From positions 1 through 46,622 of IMG/VR virus record IMGVR_UViG_3300047462_000775: a stretch of DNA of 46,622 nt, one strand, 5' to 3'. Made by a program: the position numbers and the translations under genes. Shown one piece after another: positions 33,357-41,731 of this stretch. This DNA comes from a virus. Each line of letters starts with the position of its first letter. The first letter of the stretch is position 1. The notes beneath the pieces are model-generated. The model made no database searches and was not told the origin of the DNA. It saw only the letters and a list, made by a program, of their open reading frames with translations.

Positions 33357-34821
33357 CATATGGTCACAAAAATCCGGTATCTATCTCGGCTTCAAGATGA
33401 GAGTGGGAGATAAAGAGCCGATCACAATCCATCAAAACTTCATCTACAAGGGCGCCCGCCATATCCTGACGTTTGGCCCTAACTCGTCAGGCAAGACGCG
33501 GCGGCTTCTCGTGCCAAACCTCTGCGGCAATCTTCTCGACTGGTCGGTTGTCGTCGTCGATCCAAAGGGCGAACTATGCAAAATGAGCCGCGAGTATCGG
33601 CTCAATCGCGATGATGACGGTAATCCGCGAAATAAAGTCATCGTCCTCAACCCCTACAAACTCTTCGGCATACCGTCGGACGGTTTCAACCCAATCATGA
33701 GTCTTGACCCCAAGGCAGATGACTTCCCCGATGATGCGTTAAATCTTGCCGATGCCGTCATTAAAGTATCCGGCAGCGAGCGCGATCCTCACTGGACCAA
33801 TTCCGCGCAAGACCTCATCACAACACTTATCATGTTCGCTCGGATAACGGCGAACATCGTTTATAGCCGCACGGGGGAGATAGCTGACTTTCGCGGTCAT
33901 TTTGGCTATGTGCGTGAATGTCTCGGCTATGATGCTGATCACTTCAAAGAGCTTATCAAAGAGATCGTTGATACTGCAGAGTCTGAAGAGTATTATTGCC
34001 CCGAGTTAGCCACAAAGGCGAATCGCTGGAAGTCAATTGGGAACGACAATAAAGAACTGAATAGTATCATATCGACCGCCTTAACCCAGACCCGTTGGCT
34101 CGACAGCAGACCCATCAAACGCGATTTGCTCCGCGGCACTCACGATCTATCGAAATTAAAGGAGCAACCGACAACGTTATACCTGATCCTTCCCGCTAAT
34201 CGTCTTGCGACACAATCATCTTGGCTCAGGCTGATTATCGTGAGTATCGTTCAGAGCCTGATGAAGGATGCCACTAAACCGAAGACCCCTACCCTTCTGA
34301 TGCTCGAAGAAATGGCGCAGCTAGGCAATCTTGCGGTACTCGAAAACAATATCGCTTTGATGAGAGGGTACGGAATCAAGCTATGGGGCATCTACCAGGA
34401 TATGGCCCAAATCCAGGATATTTATAGCAAGCGTTGGGAAAGCTTTGTTGGTAATTCGGGCGTAGTCAATGCGTTCGCGCCGCAGGACGTCGTCACTGCA
34501 GAATATCTATCCAAAAGAAGTGGCGTTAAGACTATCTCGCTCAAAAATTCGTCCACAACCACAACTGTGCATGGCCTGGAACCCACGAAGGCTGGCATCT
34601 CGTTGAACCAAACACAGCGGCCAGTCCTCTACCCACAAGATATACGGGGAATGGACGATGGCGTTATGGTAACATTTACGCATGCAATAAAGCAGGAGGA
34701 TAAAAATAAGACCGAAAGAGGTCTATCCATCAAGGCCGAAAATTCCAACTTTATGTATGCCCCCTTCTATACCAATCTTGATGGTTTCACGGATATCGCC
34801 AAGCTCGATCCGTCGCTTTAG
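33301..34821 (+). CDS. VirD4/TraG-like type IV coupling protein
   Basis: ATG 33301 (or 33310) gives about 506 residues. ATPase features: Walker A GPNSSGKT (59-66), VVVVDPKGELCKM (Walker B-prime like; about 77-89), PTLLMLEEMAQLG (about 330-342, Walker B) and a C-terminal RPVLYPQDIRGMDDG-type segment. It would dock the relaxase-DNA complex on a mating channel. Unusually, the protein begins straight in the soluble part with no transmembrane segment. No VirB genes are present in the window, so a host or co-resident system would be needed. Confidence 0.85.
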   Translation: MFQMTTTLAAAESTTPPPDIWSQKSGIYLGFKMRVGDKEPITIHQNFIYKGARHILTFGPNSSGKTRRLLVPNLCGNLLDWSVVVVDPKGELCKMSREYRLNRDDDGNPRNKVIVLNPYKLFGIPSDGFNPIMSLDPKADDFPDDALNLADAVIKVSGSERDPHWTNSAQDLITTLIMFARITANIVYSRTGEIADFRGHFGYVRECLGYDADHFKELIKEIVDTAESEEYYCPELATKANRWKSIGNDNKELNSIISTALTQTRWLDSRPIKRDLLRGTHDLSKLKEQPTTLYLILPANRLATQSSWLRLIIVSIVQSLMKDATKPKTPTLLMLEEMAQLGNLAVLENNIALMRGYGIKLWGIYQDMAQIQDIYSKRWESFVGNSGVVNAFAPQDVVTAEYLSKRSGVKTISLKNSSTTTTVHGLEPTKAGISLNQTQRPVLYPQDIRGMDDGVMVTFTHAIKQEDKNKTERGLSIKAENSNFMYAPFYTNLDGFTDIAKLDPSL

Positions 34822-35402
34822 TGGTTATTAAATTTGTTGGCCTGGAGGAAACTTTCAATGGTGCCATTTTCCAGGTGCCATTGATACTTCTCGCCAAAGC
34901 TCATGTCGTCATAGCCCACTGACTTTAAGCGGCTATCTGCTTTCCGACCTTCGATGAGCTGGTGACGCCGGTCATGCCGCAATTCCATCTTGCTCTTGCT
35001 ACGCGGCTTGACGGCGACCTTGAGTGACTTACCACGGGCCTTGTGCCTGATAGTTGCTTGCTCTCTAAACTCATCAACCTTAAGTTGCCGCTCCGCTATA
35101 GCTTGTTCGTGTTTGACCATAGCGAGGCCGGGTAGGTAGGTCTTGAAGCGCGTCCGGTAGGTATATGGCTTAAATGTCGGTAGCCGCTGTGGTAGTGCTT
35201 CCTTTAGCTTCCTGGTAGCAATAAGCGTAAACTGATAGACGAATACCTGTTTGTGGTGATCATACCATAGCTGCTGCTTGAAGCTGCGTCGCGGCTTTCT
35301 GATCGTAAGTCCCGCCGTGCGCCTGAATGCCCGGCTCTGCCTGGTCTTTCGTTTTCTTCGTTTGCCTGAGCGTGACCGGGAGCCCGGTCTAGTCTCGCCC
35401 CC
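34818..35402 (-). other. Open frame: out-of-frame C-terminal extension of the relaxase or separate small gene
   Basis: On the minus strand a frame is open for 194 codons from the TAG at 35403-35405 to the stop at 34818-34820. It encodes very basic, protein-like sequence (KRRKRKTRQSRAFRR near the start; YDHHKQVFVYQFTLIATRKL; YTYRTRFKTYLPGL) but has no ATG until MVKHEQ at 35120, from which 100 residues follow. It begins exactly in the run of six Cs (35398-35403) at the end of the relaxase gene. Removing one base there would extend the relaxase to about 930 residues. Overlaps the coupling-protein stop by 4 bp tail to tail. Confidence 0.5.
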
Positions 35403-37593
35403 CTAGCCCTCCTTGGAGCGGCCTCCCACTTTCGGCCAATGCGCCTTCCGGCGTCGTGATCGCGCTGTCGTTCTCTTTGGCTGGTTGGGCCTGCGCACTC
35501 TCGCCGGCGCTATTGCCCGTAGCCGTATTCGTGTGCTGCGGCCGCGTTGGCTGCTCGGGCTGGTGTCCCTCGGCTTGCTGCCTCTGATCCTTGGCCTGCT
35601 GCTCACGCTGAGCGACCTGCTCAAGCAGTGCCGCCCGCTCGGCGCGAGCCTGATCACCGATCTCCTGCCACTCCTGGGCGCGACTGCGGTCGATGTCTCC
35701 AGCCTCTGACTTAGTGCCGCCATATCGATAGTCGGCATGTCCGCCGCAGCGGTTGTTCGTGATGGTCTGATAGCCAGCACCTAAAACTGTGCTTTGAAGC
35801 TCGATGATGCGTCTCTTCTCAGGGTCTTGCTCCAGTGCCGCCGCGACAGCGAGTTCCTGAATCTCCTTGGCGAAGATCTGGTATTCCTTCATGGCGGCCT
35901 GGATGCCCGTGCTTATCCAGTCACTGCCCTCCGTTTCACCCAGAGCCTCGGCATATCTCGCTCCGGGACTGCGAATGCCATCAGGCTCGGAGCGCGCTCG
36001 CTTCAAACGTTCCTGTTCGGCTGACTCCCGGCAGGACTCCGCGTGGTGCCTAGATTTCCACGCGAACTCAGTGCGGAAATCGTCTTCCGGGGTTGGTTGA
36101 TCGGTCCGGTCCCGAAGGGTCTCCCAACTATGGATGACCTTGTCGCGCTGCTTCTCATGCTCGGACAGATCGGGCTGGATGTCCTCGATGCGCTGTGCGC
36201 TCGTGGATTTCTGGTCTTGCTGGTCGGCTTGCGGCTTGCCCTCCTCGCCTGGAGGCGCCGGCTGCCCTGGACGGCCCGGTCGCGTGGGCTGTTCAGTATA
36301 ACCGTCTGAGCCAACGATGAAGTCGGCTTCTGACGTTACGCCCGAATAGTCGGGTGCCTTGGGCTTGGCGCCTGGCCGGGTCGCACTCTGGGCGTTTGCT
36401 CCAAAGGTCGCGTTTAGATGGCTTTTGCGCAGTTCGTCGAAGTCTTCCTTCGTCGTTTCGTGGCGCACTTCCAGGGCTTCCTTGTCCGCATCAGTTGAGG
36501 TTTCAGCGGTTGCAGGCGCAGGGATAGTCGGATCTGTGTCTAGGTCGGGATGCCGCGGGTACGGGTTCGTCGTGTGCCAGCTCTCCTCGGCAGCCTGGAC
36601 CCTGGCATCGCGGTCATGGGGCAGCTCGCCATCGCGTATTTCAGAAATCTTGGCATGGACCTCGTTCCACCGTTTCCCGTAGTCCTCGACCTCCCGTTCC
36701 CAGATTTCCAAGGCTGCTATGCTGGTTTCAGGTGCGGGTGACATTCTTACATCCGCAAGGTCTATGACGTTGGGTGCGGCTCCGGCTGTCTCGGCACGTA
36801 AGGCGGTCAGTTCGGCGTTGCGCTGGCGATTATCATTCTCGGCACGGACGGCGCGCCAGTCATTTCCGGCGTGGCTCTCGCGGCCCTCGCGCTCCATGGC
36901 GGTAGCCTGCGGACCGAGTTTGGGTTCGGGGATCAGGCCGGTGCCGCGCGCGGCGTGGCTCTCCATGCTGATACGGGCATCGTAGCCCCACTCAGCCATG
37001 CGGCCATTGACGTGGTATTCCCACGACTGACGCAGTTCGATCAGCGACTCTCTATTGTATCCAGGCTCATACGCCTTGGACTGACTGAACCCGATCCCGT
37101 CGCGATCTGACAAATCGACCGCTCGAGTGCTGACAAGGATGTGGGAATGCCAGTTCCGCGCATCGACGCCCGGCTTGTCCTCTGGCTCATGGATACCGAA
37201 CTCAGCGACCAGGCCGCGCGACAAAGCCATCTTCTCGATGAACCCGCGGGTGCCTTCGATTTTCTGGTCGAGGGTCCATTCATGCGGCAGCGAGACGAGC
37301 CATTCCCGCGCCACCATCGCGGATGAGGCTTTCCGATTATACGCGTCTTCTGCGCACTCGGCGGCATACCAAAGTCGCGTCCTGTCCATCATCCAGGAAG
37401 GTGCGCCCTCTGGGAGCATCACCTCGGCATGGACAACGCGCTGCTCACGGTTTTTGTCACCGCGTTCAAGCTTGCCGCGATACTCGTCGTAGACCTCGGT
37501 GCTGGATAGGTAAGCGGATGCTGCCGCAGCAGTCCTGCCTGCGGCACTAACCCCCCTGCCCCGCACCTTGGTTTCGAGACGCGCGATTGCCAT
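35389..37593 (-). CDS. mobA: MobA/MobL-type relaxase (MOBQ)
   Basis: A 734-residue conjugative relaxase. The N-terminal 200 residues carry the fold: AAAASAYLSS with Tyr28 (candidate nucleophile, or Tyr35/38), HEW near 104-106, GIHEP with His135 and NWHSH (147-151), the metal-binding His pair. It nicks oriT and leads the strand into the recipient. Residues 240-734 are charged, Gln/Glu/Pro-rich and largely disordered or coiled, without helicase or primase motifs. It is the third gene of a coupled minus-strand set. Confidence 0.85.
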   Translation of the reverse strand: MAIARLETKVRGRGVSAAGRTAAAASAYLSSTEVYDEYRGKLERGDKNREQRVVHAEVMLPEGAPSWMMDRTRLWYAAECAEDAYNRKASSAMVAREWLVSLPHEWTLDQKIEGTRGFIEKMALSRGLVAEFGIHEPEDKPGVDARNWHSHILVSTRAVDLSDRDGIGFSQSKAYEPGYNRESLIELRQSWEYHVNGRMAEWGYDARISMESHAARGTGLIPEPKLGPQATAMEREGRESHAGNDWRAVRAENDNRQRNAELTALRAETAGAAPNVIDLADVRMSPAPETSIAALEIWEREVEDYGKRWNEVHAKISEIRDGELPHDRDARVQAAEESWHTTNPYPRHPDLDTDPTIPAPATAETSTDADKEALEVRHETTKEDFDELRKSHLNATFGANAQSATRPGAKPKAPDYSGVTSEADFIVGSDGYTEQPTRPGRPGQPAPPGEEGKPQADQQDQKSTSAQRIEDIQPDLSEHEKQRDKVIHSWETLRDRTDQPTPEDDFRTEFAWKSRHHAESCRESAEQERLKRARSEPDGIRSPGARYAEALGETEGSDWISTGIQAAMKEYQIFAKEIQELAVAAALEQDPEKRRIIELQSTVLGAGYQTITNNRCGGHADYRYGGTKSEAGDIDRSRAQEWQEIGDQARAERAALLEQVAQREQQAKDQRQQAEGHQPEQPTRPQHTNTATGNSAGESAQAQPAKENDSAITTPEGALAESGRPLQGGLGGRD

Positions 37594-37775
37594 CAGCCGT
37601 CACACGGCAGATCGGGGTCATAGCCCCCCTGCCCGCTTGCACCGCAGATCGCACAGACGATCACGCCGTTCTGCTCAACCCACTTGTGCTCTGGCTTGGC
37701 TGATACCTGGCGCACAGGCGTGACCGGCTTCCAAGCTGCCGCCGACCTTCTGTTCCATGTGCGCCGAAGCCTCAC
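37593..37775 (-). CDS. Small CxxC protein of the mobilization operon
   Basis: A 60-residue protein with GTG start overlapping the upstream stop (GTGA) and its own stop overlapping the relaxase ATG (TGATG). The N terminus is Arg-rich; the C terminus reads NGVIVCAICGASGQGGYDPDLPC, a likely single metal site or knuckle. Unknown role; coupling suggests it serves the relaxase. Confidence 0.6.
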   Translation of the reverse strand: MRLRRTWNRRSAAAWKPVTPVRQVSAKPEHKWVEQNGVIVCAICGASGQGGYDPDLPCDG

Positions 37776-38050
37776 GTTTCCCCACGCAAACGAGCTTCGA
37801 TGTCTTGAAGCTGAAAATCAGTTAGGCCAGGTGTAATTAGCTTGATCACCAGCGATCGAAGAGCCAACTCGATGTGAAAATCTGAGACCTCGTTGAGAGC
37901 CTTGACTAAAGCTCGTCCTATGATTTCGTCGATATCTTCAATGGCTTTTACGGAAACGGCCTTGAATGGTTTTCCATGATGCCTGGCAAACTCTTCGTCC
38001 AAGCGATCCTGCTCTTTCTGCAGCTGCTTCTGAAGAGACTTCTTTTTCAT
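37772..38050 (-). CDS. Mobilization accessory protein (MobC-like by position)
   Basis: ATG at 38050 gives 92 residues beginning MKKKSLQKQLQKEQDRLDEEFARHHGKPFK, then helices VKAIEDIDEIIGRALVKALNEVS and ELALRSLVIKLITPGL. No ribbon-helix-helix is certain. Being first in the relaxase operon and next to the proposed oriT suggests an oriT-binding relaxosome factor. A TTG at 38062 would add four residues. Confidence 0.5.
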   Translation of the reverse strand: MKKKSLQKQLQKEQDRLDEEFARHHGKPFKAVSVKAIEDIDEIIGRALVKALNEVSDFHIELALRSLVIKLITPGLTDFQLQDIEARLRGET

Positions 38051-38111
38051 TAGCGCATCCAATCCGCAGGGTTGGTCAGGGTACAGGGGCAGGAAGGCCC
38101 ATCGTCGGGGT

Positions 38112-38142
38112 GTATTGGCTACCCAATACTTAACCGCGCTCT
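38112..38142 (+). other. oriT: Candidate oriT: hairpin plus RSF1010-like nic motif
   Basis: GTATTGG (38112-38118) and CCAATAC (38123-38129) form a perfect 7-bp inverted repeat with a 4-base loop. One base further is TAACCGCGCTCT (38131-38142), matching 9 of 12 positions of the RSF1010-family nic region TAAATGCGCCCT. Hairpin followed by nic motif upstream of the relaxase operon is the MOBQ layout. Confidence 0.45.
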
Positions 38143-38200
38143 CCTACTAACCTACGCCTCAGACCTCACTACCAAAACCACTCCCCAAACGCAATCATTA

Positions 38201-38209
38201 TGTTACAAT
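38201..38209 (+). promoter_or_regulatory. Extended -10 promoter for the rightward small gene
   Basis: TG-T-TACAAT (38201-38209) is an extended -10 without a recognisable -35, 26 bp before the start at 38235; GAGG lies just before that ATG. Confidence 0.4.
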
Positions 38210-38234
38210 CTAAGAACCCAACTGAGGACGACCA

Positions 38235-38474
38235 ATGCCAAAAGGCGCACGCAAAACCCCGGAACAGAAACTGGCCGCTGCGCAGGCTATGATGGCGAAA
38301 GCTGAGGCTGAAATGGAAAGACGCGCAGTGCCTTACGGCTTCATGCTGCTGAAGGCTGAGAAGCTACCGGAGAAGAAGAAACGCATCCTGCGGGACATAC
38401 TGGCCGAGGTCGTGACGGACCGTGGCGATATCGAACGACTGAACAAGCTGCTCGGTCCTGAGGTCACGGTCTAA
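38235..38474 (+). CDS. Small basic helical protein divergent from the relaxase operon
   Basis: A 79-residue protein, Lys/Ala/Glu-rich: KTPEQKLAAAQAMMAKAEAEMERR then LPEKKKRILRDILAEVVTDRGDIERLNKLLG. All helical, TraC/TraD-like accessory mobilization proteins and nucleoid-type proteins look like this. Divergent placement across the proposed oriT supports a relaxosome or regulatory part. Confidence 0.5.
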   Translation: MPKGARKTPEQKLAAAQAMMAKAEAEMERRAVPYGFMLLKAEKLPEKKKRILRDILAEVVTDRGDIERLNKLLGPEVTV

Positions 38475-38511
38475 GGGCTGACCGCTGACGGGTTTCACGT
38501 GAAGCCACGGC

Positions 38512-38919
38512 CTATCTGCCGCCGTCGAGCGGAAAGAACCCGAACGCCTTTCTCCCGCGCTTTATCTTGCCTTCGAGCACCCGCTGCTGTTGATCGAGCC
38601 GATCCCGGTAGAGTTCTGCGCAATTGTCGATCTTATGCAGGTGCATGTCGATCGTGTTGCCGATCACCTGCCACACCATCCCGATCCCCATGCTGGCCGG
38701 AACGCAACTCAGCTGCGGCGTGATGCGAACCTGTTCATCAAGCTTCATGAGGAACGCGAGCGTCTCCTCACCGGGCTGGGTTTCCGCGGTTGCTATCGCC
38801 TCGCCTTGTCCATTCCGCTCGTGCAGCGTGAACAGGTCAACCCGCCCGAACTTGCCGGGCATGAAGATGATCATCAGCTTGCCGGTGAGCATTCGGTCGA
38901 TCATCTCGTCGATGGTCAT
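38512..38919 (-). CDS. Hypothetical protein, last gene of the minus-strand establishment block
   Basis: A 135-residue soluble protein: MTIDEMIDRMLTGKLMIIFM, a beta-rich VDLFTLHERNGQGEAIATAE, and helical LYRDRLDQQQRVLEGKIKRGRKAF end. No family recognised. Lies 21 bp after the small membrane-protein gene and shares its direction. Confidence 0.5.
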   Translation of the reverse strand: MTIDEMIDRMLTGKLMIIFMPGKFGRVDLFTLHERNGQGEAIATAETQPGEETLAFLMKLDEQVRITPQLSCVPASMGIGMVWQVIGNTIDMHLHKIDNCAELYRDRLDQQQRVLEGKIKRGRKAFGFFPLDGGR

Positions 38920-38940
38920 GAGCGCCGCTCCTGCTCCCCG

Positions 38941-39147
38941 CTACTGGCGTTGGCCGCTATTGTCCGTATCGGGCGGCCTCACGTTTGGAAGGTCCGGCGA
39001 GGCGCTGCGATACGGAGGCATCTTCGCCGCTGGGTCGAAGGTGACGATCTTGTTCCAAAGGCTGGTCCAGACGCCCCCGCCAACTATCGTCCCGGCGATG
39101 AATGACAGGACCGCGACGATGACGAACGCCTTCCAGTGTCTGCGCAT
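38941..39147 (-). CDS. Small inner-membrane protein
   Basis: ATG at 39147 gives 68 residues; the longer upstream frame (to 39387) is only a shadow of neighbouring genes. Basic start MRRHWK, one hydrophobic helix (FVIVAVLSFIAGTIVGGGVW), then a hydrophilic Pro-rich tail. Two bases separate it from the stop of the preceding gene. Unknown function. Confidence 0.5.
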   Translation of the reverse strand: MRRHWKAFVIVAVLSFIAGTIVGGGVWTSLWNKIVTFDPAAKMPPYRSASPDLPNVRPPDTDNSGQRQ

Positions 39148-39149
39148 GC

Positions 39150-39344
39150 TTACGGCTCGCACTCCTTGATGAGCATGACGCCGCCGCGCTGCTTCCTCAA
39201 CGCATATCGCTTGCCGAGGACCTTGGCGGCCTTGCTGACAGCCTTTCCGTATTCTGGGGTCACGACATGGCCGGGCTGGTGCGCGACATACTTCCACAGC
39301 GCGCGCAGGGCCTCGGTGGCGGCTGTCTCCGATGGCTTCCTCAT
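39150..39344 (-). CDS. Small basic hypothetical protein
   Basis: A 64-residue protein (MRKPSETAATEALRALWKYV..., KAAKVLGKRYALRKQRGGV). Start overlaps the methylase-like gene stop (ATGA). Basic helical, possibly nucleic-acid binding. No family name. Confidence 0.5.
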   Translation of the reverse strand: MRKPSETAATEALRALWKYVAHQPGHVVTPEYGKAVSKAAKVLGKRYALRKQRGGVMLIKECEP

Positions 39345-40132
39345 GACAGGCCCTCGAAGAGGCTAAGCTGCCCTTTGGGATTGCCACGTGCTGGCCTCTG
39401 CGGTGGCTCTGGTATGCGGCTTATGACTTCCGGATGATCACCTTCCCTTTTCGCAAAAGGGTCGCCGTGGCGCATCAGGAAGGGCAGCAATGCCGGTGTT
39501 CGGGCATTCTCGAACATCTCAAGGCTTAGCGTGTTGCCGCGCCTGACCGTTGCCGGTATCCCGCGAAGCGATAACTGAACGTAGGTCATATGAAAGCACA
39601 AAGATGCCAGATCGGTGGCGTCGACGTATAGCGTCTGGCTGACATCAAAACCTTTGGATGCAATGACATCAGCGGCGGCTAAGATCATACCGCCTGCGCC
39701 GCTGGCCGGTTCTGACAGGGTGACGAACCCACGATCCTTGATGGTCTCGCCTACATCGGACAGCTGCATTTCGGCCATCAGCTTACATAATGCAAACGGA
39801 CTGAAGAACTGGCCCATATTGCCATTGAGCAATTCGAGCTCACCAACGACAGAGCCGAGAAAGTCGCCGCCCGCATACTGGCCGCCTAACTCACTCGCGA
39901 TGATGCCGAGTAGTTCCGGCATCTTGCGGATATCATCCGGCTTGTGCCTCGCCACAATGGCCATGTATCGCGCCTCGATGGCGTCCGCCGTCTCTCCGGT
40001 CGTTGTGGTTTTGGCAATGGCGCAATAGGCCATCTCCATGAAGTCGGCGAAGACGGTATGCCGATGATCGTGCAAAGCGATTGAGTTGAAGGCTTTGATA
40101 AAAGCTTTTTTGTTGTCGTGTGGTGTTGGCAC
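39341..40132 (-). CDS. N6-adenine methylase-like protein lacking the catalytic NPPY motif
   Basis: A 263-residue protein with HsdM-like features: MGQFFSPF (106-113, the GQFFTP signature) and SAM-binding motif I SEPASGAGGM (140-149), then an Asp at the end of strand 2 (YVDATD, 169-174). Where (N/D)PP(Y/F) should follow strand 4, the sequence reads VRRGNTLSLEMFENARTPA instead. So it likely binds SAM but may not methylate adenine. GTG start at 40132 behind an AGGGG. C terminus ends in a QLSLF peptide, which resembles a beta-clamp binding motif. Confidence 0.75.
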   Translation of the reverse strand: MPTPHDNKKAFIKAFNSIALHDHRHTVFADFMEMAYCAIAKTTTTGETADAIEARYMAIVARHKPDDIRKMPELLGIIASELGGQYAGGDFLGSVVGELELLNGNMGQFFSPFALCKLMAEMQLSDVGETIKDRGFVTLSEPASGAGGMILAAADVIASKGFDVSQTLYVDATDLASLCFHMTYVQLSLRGIPATVRRGNTLSLEMFENARTPALLPFLMRHGDPFAKREGDHPEVISRIPEPPQRPARGNPKGQLSLFEGLS

Positions 40133-40157
40133 GTCATAGCCGATCTGCCCCTTGGGC

Positions 40158-40484
40158 TTAGTCCATCAACCTTAAATCTTCGGCATGGTGGCGCATCGAC
40201 TGAACGATTTTGGCGTCAATCCGCCTGGCGTCATCTGGACAGGTGATGGACCGAAATTCCGGTATGGCTGATACAAAGTCGGCAAACCGTATCGCCTTCT
40301 GTAAATCCGGAAATTGCTCGCCAAAGGAAAGACCAACTGGGTCTAACGTAATGCTAAAATCTTTCGTAGGCTTCCTTTGCCCGATCAGGTAATGGGGCGT
40401 GACTACCATATTCCCATTGCGGTATAACTCTGGAACAGACTTTTCGCCTTCTATCGTCTTTATGACTATAGTTTTTTTAGACAC
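40158..40484 (-). CDS. Hypothetical protein
   Basis: GTG at 40484 with AAGGAG just upstream gives 108 residues; overlaps the preceding gene by 8 bp. Beta-rich N terminus (SKKTIVIKTIEGEKSV), then GQRKPTKDFSITLDPVGLSFGEQFPDLQKAIRFADFVSA-type region in the middle and a helical end. Not recognised. Confidence 0.5.
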   Translation of the reverse strand: MSKKTIVIKTIEGEKSVPELYRNGNMVVTPHYLIGQRKPTKDFSITLDPVGLSFGEQFPDLQKAIRFADFVSAIPEFRSITCPDDARRIDAKIVQSMRHHAEDLRLMD

Positions 40485-40758
40485 GATCTCCTTCTGCTTT
40501 CTGCCTGAATACAGGCATTGCATTTTCGTTTAACCATTCCTGCATTCCGACTCCCCTAGTTTTCAACAAGTCAAATGTCTTGTCTCCAGCATGAAACTCG
40601 TCTGCAATCTTGGTATACTTTGGCCTTCCAGTAGTTCGAGTATGCCGGGTTATCCCGCAAAGCATACCATCGGCCATAATCTCATAGTGCAGCTCAGAAA
40701 ACTGCGATCCGCCGTTGATGTGCATCGTCATCCGCTGTGTGAATACGGTATCACTCAT
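40477..40758 (-). CDS. Hypothetical protein coupled to ardC
   Basis: ATG at 40758 overlaps the ardC stop (ATGA) and gives 93 residues. Beta-rich start (MSDTVFTQRMTMHINGG...ELHYEIMADGMLCGI), then a helical end with GMQEWLNENAM. The longer frame to 41097 is the antisense-frame shadow of ardC. Unknown. Confidence 0.5.
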   Translation of the reverse strand: MSDTVFTQRMTMHINGGSQFSELHYEIMADGMLCGITRHTRTTGRPKYTKIADEFHAGDKTFDLLKTRGVGMQEWLNENAMPVFRQKAEGDRV

Positions 40759-41687
40759 GACGGCCTCGCCTCGTCCGGTGCTGCGCCCTGCCCTACTTCC
40801 GGTGCTACCGGGCGGCTTGGCTGTGGTTCGATCTCCGGCTTGGGTTCCGGGTAGATAAAGTCGGCGGCTTTCTGGGATTGGGCAAAGGCGTGGAAGATGG
40901 CGCGTTTGTCGGACTTCAGGACGCGGACCCAGCTGTTGAGATAGGTCGCGTGGTCCTTGCGCGGCTGTGCGCTGACGCCGGTGGTCGCGCATAGCAACGC
41001 CGCCGAGCACTCGGCTATGAGCTCCTCCGCCGCGTAGCTCTCGTCGCCGAAACGGCCCTTGAGGCTGCGGTTCAGGCGCGTCTCGTGGCCGGTCCAATGG
41101 GCGGCCTCATGCCACATAACGCTCCAGTAGGCCTCGGAGCTTGCGAACTGCTCCGGCTTCGGCATCTGGATCATGTCGCGTGACGGGCTGTAGTAGGCAC
41201 GATCACCGCGATAGCTGACCCGCGCGCCGGTCATTGCCAGAATGTCCTCGCACAGGGCGTTGCGCTCGATGGGCGTCAACGGGATGACGGACAGCGGCGG
41301 CGCGTTGTCCACCTGGTCGGCATTGAAGACGGTGAAGGTTTTGAGGACCGGGATCATCTTGTCCTCGCCCGTGTCCTTGTCGGTAACGGCATGAGGTTTA
41401 TAGAAGATGATCTGCGTGCCCTTCTCGCCTTTGCGAACCTGCGCATCGAGGTGCTGCCATTGCTGGTATGTGGCGAAGAATGGCGATGAGAACCCAGCAA
41501 ACCCAAGCAACGGCACATTCATGCCGCGATAGGCTCGTTTAGTCATGGCGTTCCGATAAGGGCCTGCACCCGTCCATTGCTGCGTCCACGACATGCCCGC
41601 AGTTTCCATGCGGCGGACGACTTCATCGGTGACAGCTTGATAAAGGTCGGTGCGAGTAACTTCAGATGAGGAACGCTTAAAAGACAT
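40755..41687 (-). CDS. ardC: ArdC-like antirestriction protein (ssDNA-binding plus zincin)
   Basis: A 310-residue protein. Residues 1-125 are the ArdC N-terminal ssDNA-binding domain (DLYQAVTDEVVRRMETAG, YRGMNVPLL, GEKGTQIIFYKP). Residues 140-285 are a zinc metallopeptidase with HEAAH at 193-197 and the third ligand in the AAEELIAE segment (219-226). ArdC proteins protect entering plasmid strands. The gene is preceded by AGGAGA and by a small CCTGC/GCAGG hairpin that partly includes the ribosome site. Confidence 0.88.
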   Translation of the reverse strand: MSFKRSSSEVTRTDLYQAVTDEVVRRMETAGMSWTQQWTGAGPYRNAMTKRAYRGMNVPLLGFAGFSSPFFATYQQWQHLDAQVRKGEKGTQIIFYKPHAVTDKDTGEDKMIPVLKTFTVFNADQVDNAPPLSVIPLTPIERNALCEDILAMTGARVSYRGDRAYYSPSRDMIQMPKPEQFASSEAYWSVMWHEAAHWTGHETRLNRSLKGRFGDESYAAEELIAECSAALLCATTGVSAQPRKDHATYLNSWVRVLKSDKRAIFHAFAQSQKAADFIYPEPKPEIEPQPSRPVAPEVGQGAAPDEARPS

Positions 41688-41731
41688 AGCATAGTCGATT
41701 CTCCTGCTACGCAGGGGTGAGTGGTTAATTG

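Noticed and set aside
38181-38208. A XerD-like arm (TTATGTTACAA at 38198-38208) as a second dif site
   Set aside because: The sequence at the XerC-arm position does not match; the region is better read as an extended -10 promoter.
39148-39387. Long N-terminal extension of the 68-residue membrane protein
   Set aside because: Overlaps two coupled genes and is Arg/Ala-rich shadow; the ATG at 39147 begins the hydrophobic protein properly.
40759-41097. N-terminal half of a longer frame ahead of the 93-residue gene
   Set aside because: It lies entirely within ardC in another frame and reads as Arg/Gln/Pro-rich shadow; the ATGA start at 40758 is better.
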